Shown: in pieces, positions 59,080 through 64,000 of the stretch
Numbering within the stretch: position 1 is the first letter of the stretch
How the letters are laid out: every line of letters begins with the position of its first letter
DNA from: Eonycteris spelaea
Lineage: Eukaryota > Chordata > Mammalia > Chiroptera > Pteropodidae
Direction: 5' to 3'
DNA: 64,000 bases
Assembly (NCBI GenBank): GCA_003508835.1
Contig: PUFA01000084.1
Span: forward strand, 2,170,001 to 2,234,000
Translations under genes and position numbers: made by a program
Notes under the pieces: model-generated
Databases searched by the model: none
The model's input: only the letters and a program-made list of their open reading frames with translations
Told to the model about the DNA's origin: nothing

Positions 59080-59410
59080 ACTCCAATCAATCAAGCAAGC
59101 AATAAGCACATCTTCAGACCCTTCTGTGCCCCAGGAGTCATGCAAAGTCTGGGGGCACAGAGATAGACAAGATACTCTCCCTGACACCAACGAACTTACA
59201 TCAGTGTGAGGACATAAGGCATAAACATTAAAGGACCAAAAAAGGCTAGACACCAACTGGTATGTGTTGAATTACAGTGCATGAATTACAGTAGGCACGG
59301 AATTTAAAGGAGAAGGAGCTTGTGAAGGAGCTAGAGGTTAGCCTTGTGGTGAACATAGAAAATGGATGTGCTTTAATAGACAGAGTGTGGGAGGACAAGC
59401 AACCAGAAAG
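59080..59410 (-). mobile_element. L2 3' region, antisense
   Basis: 'caatcaatcaagcaagcaat' at 59086, 'cttctgtgccccaggagtc', 'agatagacaagatactctcc' and 'ttacagtaggcacggaat' fit the L2 end in reverse. A short tandem word (GAATTACAGT) occurs at 59269-59293. Confidence 0.5.
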
Positions 59411-60869
59411 AGCTCATGGCATGGGCAAAAAATATTTTTGTCAATTCCAGATAAATGTGGAAAAAAATATCTGCATTTTTCCTTTTCCTACCCCAGGGAC
59501 TACAAATCTTCTGAAATGCTGTAAGATGTTGGTTCTTAATTAAAAGACCCTGATATGAGAACCAGGACATGAATTGTCTCATGTACAAGGATTTGCATTC
59601 TTTTTTGTTCTGGCGACAAAGCAAAACAATTTGGAAAGAGGTAAAAGTGTGCTGACCATGATCATAGTCAATGTCAGGAATGTTTTGGAGTTATTTCTGA
59701 AAATTTATTTCATTTGATTTTGAGTGAGCTACTAAGAAAGACTTATTTTTACATCTTTATGTTTATATTCCTATAACTAAGGAGCATGAAGTTTCTTTAC
59801 ATGTCAAGTTTCAACTTGATCATCTCCCGAACTTTATAGTCTCTGCCCCCAATATCTGATATAATAATTTAATAAGATCTAACTTCTAGGACTGTTTATG
59901 GTACTAATTAAATTTCACATCTAGAATATTTAGATTTGCAAAATTATTTTTTTATGGGCCAAGTCTTAGAGAGATAGCTGTCTAAATGAAAGAGGAAAGA
60001 AGAAACTACCTGGTATAATTGGTTCAACTGTGAGCAATCCCTAAGGGAATTAAAAACAACTTAGAGGAAATTCATTGCGAACTTTGCCTTGTGTCTTAAC
60101 ATGGGGTCAAGAATATCTATTACCCATTAATTAACTAGCCTCATTTTTCTAATTATCTTTCTATGTGTGCACGGTGACCATCTCTATTTTGCTGTGAACT
60201 TTATATCATTTTCCTTTTGCCTATTTTGCCCAAACTTAGAATAGTGAAAAGGCTAATGATATGGAGCTGGAGTCAAGACATTTTTATTCTATAAGCATCT
60301 TTGCTTTTTAAGTTTTGATTTTCAGAGACGGTCATTCTTGAGCCACATATCCATCCCCTCTTCCTACCAACCAGCTTTATTCCTTAAACAATGGCTTCCT
60401 AAGATCATGATCTAAGATTGCTTTTGAGCAACAGGAAATCTTAAAATATAATATTTGAATATGTTTATATAGAATAATGTTTGTTTGAGCTTGTTTCTTT
60501 TGAGATATAAGTTACTATAGATGTTAATCAACACTGAAGTTTAACACTCAGTTTGAAACTATTAAAATAGGTGAAGTACTTTGATCTGGTAATTGACATG
60601 GTACCTCGAGATTGCTGTTGTATTCATGCCTTATACCTATGGGAATAACTAGAATATACTTAGCTATTTTGGGGAAATTACAACTATGGGATAATTCTAT
60701 TGGTCCCTCATTTACATCTTGGAGAGTAAGTTTGGAGGAGGTATAAATGTGCACTTTTACTAGGGGTTTGTGGGCTTTCTCCAATCCTGTAACACAGATT
60801 CTAGATACCGATATCATTTTCTTAGTATATAGTTCTTTTAAAAGACTTTATAATTTAACAGCTATGTTA
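59411..60869. other. Unassigned sequence
   Basis: No gene; holds the 32-bp dispersed repeat at 59536-59567. Confidence 0.4.
59536..59567. repeat. 32-bp dispersed repeat, copy A
   Basis: Matches 60987-61018 at 28 of 32 positions in the same orientation. Confidence 0.75.
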
Positions 60870-62570
60870 GATTTACAACAAAATAGAAAGGAAGTTACAG
60901 AGACTTCCCTTTATACTTTCCCGCCCTCACACTTGCACAGCCTCCCTCATTATCAACATCACTCACCAGAGTGGACATTTTTATTTTTAATAAAAAGATC
61001 CTGATCTGAGAATCAGGATGAACCTACACTGACACCATCATAATCACCCAAAGCCCATGGTTCACTCTTGGTGTTATATATCCTATGAGTTTGGACAAAT
61101 GTATAGTGACATATATCTATCATTATAATGTTATGCAGAGTATTTTCCCTGCCTCCCAATCTTCTGTATTTGCCTATTCACCTGTGCTCCTCTCAACACC
61201 CCTGGAAGCCACTGATCTTTCTACTGTCTCCATAGTTTTAACTATTTCATAATGTTCTATAGTTAGAAACATATATAGCCTTTTCAGATTGACTCATTTG
61301 CATTTAAGTTTCCTCCATGTCTTATTATAACTTGATAGCTCATTTCTTTTTAGTGCTAAATGATATTTCAGCATCTAGATATACTACAGTTCATTTATCC
61401 ATTTACTTTCACAAAGACATCTTGGTGGCTTCCACATTTTGGCAATTATGAATAAAGCAGCTATAAACATCTTTGTGCAGGTTTTATATGGACATAAATA
61501 TTGAACTCCTTGGGTAGATAGCAAAGAGTGTGATTGTTGGATCTATGGTAAGAATATGTTTAGTTTTGTAAGAAATTTCCAATCTGCCTTCCCAAGTGGC
61601 TGTACCATTTTTCATTCCCATCCCATCAGTGTAAGAGTTCCTGTTGCTCCACATCCTTGTCAGCATTTAGCGTTGTCAGTGTTCCAGATTTTAGCCGTTC
61701 TAATGGCTGTGTAATGGTATCTCGTTGTTTTCCCTGATGATATATGACGAGGAGCATCTTTTCATATACTTATTTACCATATGTATATCTTATGTGAGGT
61801 TTCTATTAAGATCTTTAGCCTGTTTTTTAATTGGATCATTTGTTTTCTTTTTGTTGAGTTTTTTGAGTTCTTTGTATATTCTGATCTTGCTTCATCTCTT
61901 TGAATTATATGTTTGTCTTTTGGTATGCCTTATAATTTTTTATTGATAGTTATACATGATATACTAGGTAAAAGGAACTGCTGTAAATAAGGCTTTAGTA
62001 ATGTGGTGGTGAGGTGTGGGGAGAAGTGTTCCAAAGACTATGGTTAGCTTTCAGCTTTTTGTGAGCCTGTGCCTTTGGCCTGTGAATGTCACAAGTGTTT
62101 CTCCCCCCCTCCCCAGTTAGGTAGGACAATGGCTAGCATGGGCTGGAGTTGGGTATTTTCCCTTCCCAGCAGGGTAGACTCTGTTTAACTAGTTTCTCCT
62201 GAGGGCAGGCCTTTTTAAGAACAGAGTGCTCTGAAGTGTTTCAAAATGGTCCCTTTCCCCTCCCCCTCTGGAAGCAGGCAGGAGGGGATATTTATGGTAG
62301 GAACTTGGTCCGGTTCCTGAAGATAAAACTTATAATGTTGTGGGGTCCTCCATCACTGAGTGCTTTGGAGTTTAACTCTGAGTTGTCTATGCTGAGCATT
62401 CAGCAATTTTTCAATTATAGCTGAGCTTTACCTGTGGTGGTTTCAGGTAGTGAGCCTCAGCTCTGGTAAGCTGTGCTTCCCTGTATTCACCTGTCTGTCT
62501 TTCCAGTTGTGGGGACAGCCATTTGACCTGTGTCTTCTCTATCTTAAAGATCCAAAAAAATTTGTTGATT
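60870..62570 (-). mobile_element. Ancient L1M, antisense, long
   Basis: The plus strand runs through the reverse complement of an L1M: 'gatttacaacaaaatagaaa', 'ttcactcttggtgttatat' near 61063, 'tctactgtctccatagtttt' near 61219, 'cattttggcaattatgaata' near 61435, 'ccacatccttgtcagcattt' near 61649 and 'ggtatgccttataatttttt' near 61921, in order. The frames at 61725-61946 and 62236-62424 lie inside. The right part (61950-62570) is less certain. Confidence 0.75.
60987..61018. repeat. 32-bp dispersed repeat, copy B
   Basis: It contains perfect 7-bp hairpin arms (TCCTGAT and ATCAGGA). It sits inside the antisense L1 where the L1 order appears to be interrupted. Confidence 0.75.
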
Positions 62571-62760
62571 ACTCAGTCCATTAAGCTTTTTATTTGTTGT
62601 TAGGAAGAGTGGCAACTTACAAGCTTTTTACATGCAGAACCGATACTAGAAGTCTGAATATGCTTCTTTTTAGCTGTCATCATTCACACTGATCTGGGAT
62701 CCAGGCACCATGACTAGGGGCTCTGGATTCAACAGGGTTTTTCTTTCTTACAGGCTTTAG

Positions 62761-63139
62761 TGTTAAAAGATAAACTGAGGCATATTAAAAGTTTTGAGTT
62801 TATTTGAGCAAAAATTGATTTCAATCATCCAGCATCCAATCTAGGAGATAAAAAGGAGCTTTGATGAGCTTGTACAAAATGAAAGATATAGGCAGAAGGA
62901 AGCAGGGACAAGGGGGTTATACTAGGTGAAAAGCACATTGGTTATCGCGAAGTTGCTTTTCTTTAAGGGATGGCGGGGCCTGCCAGGCATATAACTTAAT
63001 TGATGCTGATTGGGTGATTCCTGATTGACTGATTTAAGATTCCATTTCTGGGAGAACAGAAACTGTAATTAAGTCTTGGTTTGGTGACATGGCACTTAGC
63101 ATAAGCAACTCCATTATTGTCTCTTTGTCATGTTTTTCA
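62761..63139 (-). mobile_element. 3' LTR of a minus-strand class I ERV
   Basis: A 379-bp unit with TG...CA ends, a diverged sister of the solo LTR at 37361-37738. In the minus sense it starts TGAAAAACATGAC, has CCAAT-type words in U3, an AATAAA signal (plus TTTATT at 62799-62804), and ends TCTTTTAACA. Retroviral sequence (polypurine tract, then env) follows on the right, so this is the 3' LTR of a provirus transcribed right to left. The 5' end lies outside the window. Confidence 0.82.
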
Positions 63140-63141
63140 TG

Positions 63142-63158
63142 ACTTCCCTTTTTTTTTT
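63142..63158 (-). other. Putative polypurine tract
   Basis: On the minus strand an A10GGGAAG tract lies just upstream of the LTR start, separated by a few bases. This is where plus-strand DNA synthesis of a retrovirus is primed. Confidence 0.6.
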
Positions 63159-63241
63159 ATCAGACTCAGCCTAGCTGAAAAATGTGATTGAAATTTAAGG
63201 CGTTAGTGCTACTCCCAGATGCTGCTTTGGCGTTTTCCCAG

Positions 63242-63263
63242 TTTTTTTTTTTTTTTTTTTTTG
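63242..63263. repeat. Poly(T) run
   Basis: Twenty-two T bases in the region between the env relic and the LTR. Confidence 0.95.
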
Positions 63264-63399
63264 CCGAATCTCTGTGTAGTATTCAACAGGCCATGATGTA
63301 GGGTCCGCATTCTTTAAGTCGGTCATTCTCTTCATTACTTTACTGATGTTCTAGTCCTAGGGAGATGATTTGCTTGGTGGTTAGTGGTTGTAAACATGC

Positions 63400-63830
63400 A
63401 TTTAAAGCTTTTGAGAGAATACAGCACACTGGAGAGATTACCATGATTATTATAAGCAGGATAATTCCCAGAGTCTGGAGTGTACTTCAGAGCCATGGTC
63501 CCCAAGATCCAAACCAATCAGAATCAAATAAGTCAAAGAAAGACCCTATCGAAGGAGTCACTTGTTAAGGCCAATTGGCATGCTTAATGATCTTATGGAG
63601 CAGAGGGGCTGAGTCTCAACTTCCCCAGAAATGTCAATCCAAGCACAACAAGTGGTGTTGGCCACAGCACAAACACCTCCTTGCTCAGCCAGAAGATAAC
63701 CAAGAACTATCCTATTATCAAGAACAACTTTGGGCAGAAAGTCCAGGGATTTTTGTTGGGTAGCTATTTCTTCAGCAGCAGATTCTGCAGTATGCAGTAG
63801 GGATCTGCTAAAAAAAGCTAATTTCGAATC
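63400..63830 (-). pseudogene. env: Decayed retroviral env (transmembrane subunit) fragment
   Basis: A minus-strand frame open from 63827 to 63561 (about 89 codons, no start needed) encodes a stretch typical of a gammaretrovirus-type transmembrane envelope subunit. A C-X6-CC motif lies at 63671-63645. Upstream is a Leu-rich stretch like the heptad region and the conserved domain before the cysteines. The frame meets a stop at 63558-63560. A Trp-rich membrane-proximal stretch and a hydrophobic anchor-like stretch then appear in another frame (about 63517-63400), with a stop at 63487-63489. So at least one frameshift and two stops break it. The surface subunit and the rest lie beyond the right edge or are lost. 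It cannot make a full envelope protein. Confidence 0.8.
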
Positions 63831-64000
63831 ATGAATGCCTTATGGCTAATTAATTCTCATTTGAGCCTATGGCTCAAGACTGAAAAGGTGACAGCTATGA
63901 AAGCCAGTAAAACTTTAAGGTCTTTAGATGACATAGGTAGTTTTAGTGTGATTAGCATTGCCTTGTATAGTGCCTACATGAAAATTTCCGTGGATTTAGA

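Noticed and set aside
61725..61946. Hydrophobic 73-codon frame
   Set aside because: T-rich antisense L1M sequence gives Phe/Leu-rich frames by composition.
1..64000. CRISPR arrays, operons, tRNA genes, prokaryotic or phage systems
   Set aside because: No spaced direct repeats, no tRNA clover-leaf and no dense coding; the repeats are those of a placental mammal.

Overview
The window looks like non-genic, AT-rich DNA from a eutherian (placental) mammal. The evidence is its repeats: MIR and L2 relics, old LINE-1 (L1M-like) pieces, MaLR/MLT1-type LTRs, MER20 and MER5A DNA transposons, and class I (gammaretrovirus-like) endogenous retroviral LTRs. MLT1, MER20 and MER5A are eutherian families. I see no Alu, rodent B1/B2, or the carnivore, ruminant, pig or horse SINEs that I could recognise, so I cannot name the order. 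There is no bacterial or phage signature: no operons, no ribosome binding sites and no CRISPR.

I find no intact protein-coding gene. All open frames are short, up to 181 codons. Most of the longer ones run across repeat boundaries or through low-complexity DNA, and none carries a domain I recognise apart from a decayed retroviral env fragment. The only RNA-gene relative is a 5S rRNA retropseudogene.

Layout. 1-10 kb: a sense L1 3' end, a long antisense L1M stretch, an L2 copy, a hAT-type element, an L1M nested in antisense L2, an MLT1-like LTR and the 5S retropseudogene (about 9.89-10.01 kb). 10-26 kb: mostly unassigned sequence with an ERV LTR (12.5 kb), a hAT element, MIRs and several L2 pieces, one of which carries an unidentified insert of about 0.5 kb. 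26-34 kb: a (TTTC)n microsatellite joined to an antisense L1 tail, an MLT1-like LTR, and two long sense L2 copies. 34-38 kb: an MLT1 LTR, then a sense L1 ORF2 relic interrupted by a Tigger-like DNA transposon, then a solo ERV LTR. 38-40.5 kb: a repeat-poor block with a TG/CG tract and a candidate conserved non-coding element. 40.5-56.3 kb: MIR, MER5A, L1M, MLT1, L2 (one copy split by a MaLR LTR), MER20 and a class I LTR. 56-60.8 kb: mostly unassigned. 60.9-64 kb: antisense L1M, then the 3' LTR, polypurine tract and decayed env of a minus-strand provirus that runs off the right edge.

No new functional system is visible. The best leads are the provirus at the right edge, the 5S retropseudogene with clean target-site duplications, two short unexplained dispersed repeats, and the unidentified insert within L2. 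Family names come from recognition by eye; RepeatMasker should settle subfamilies and exact edges.
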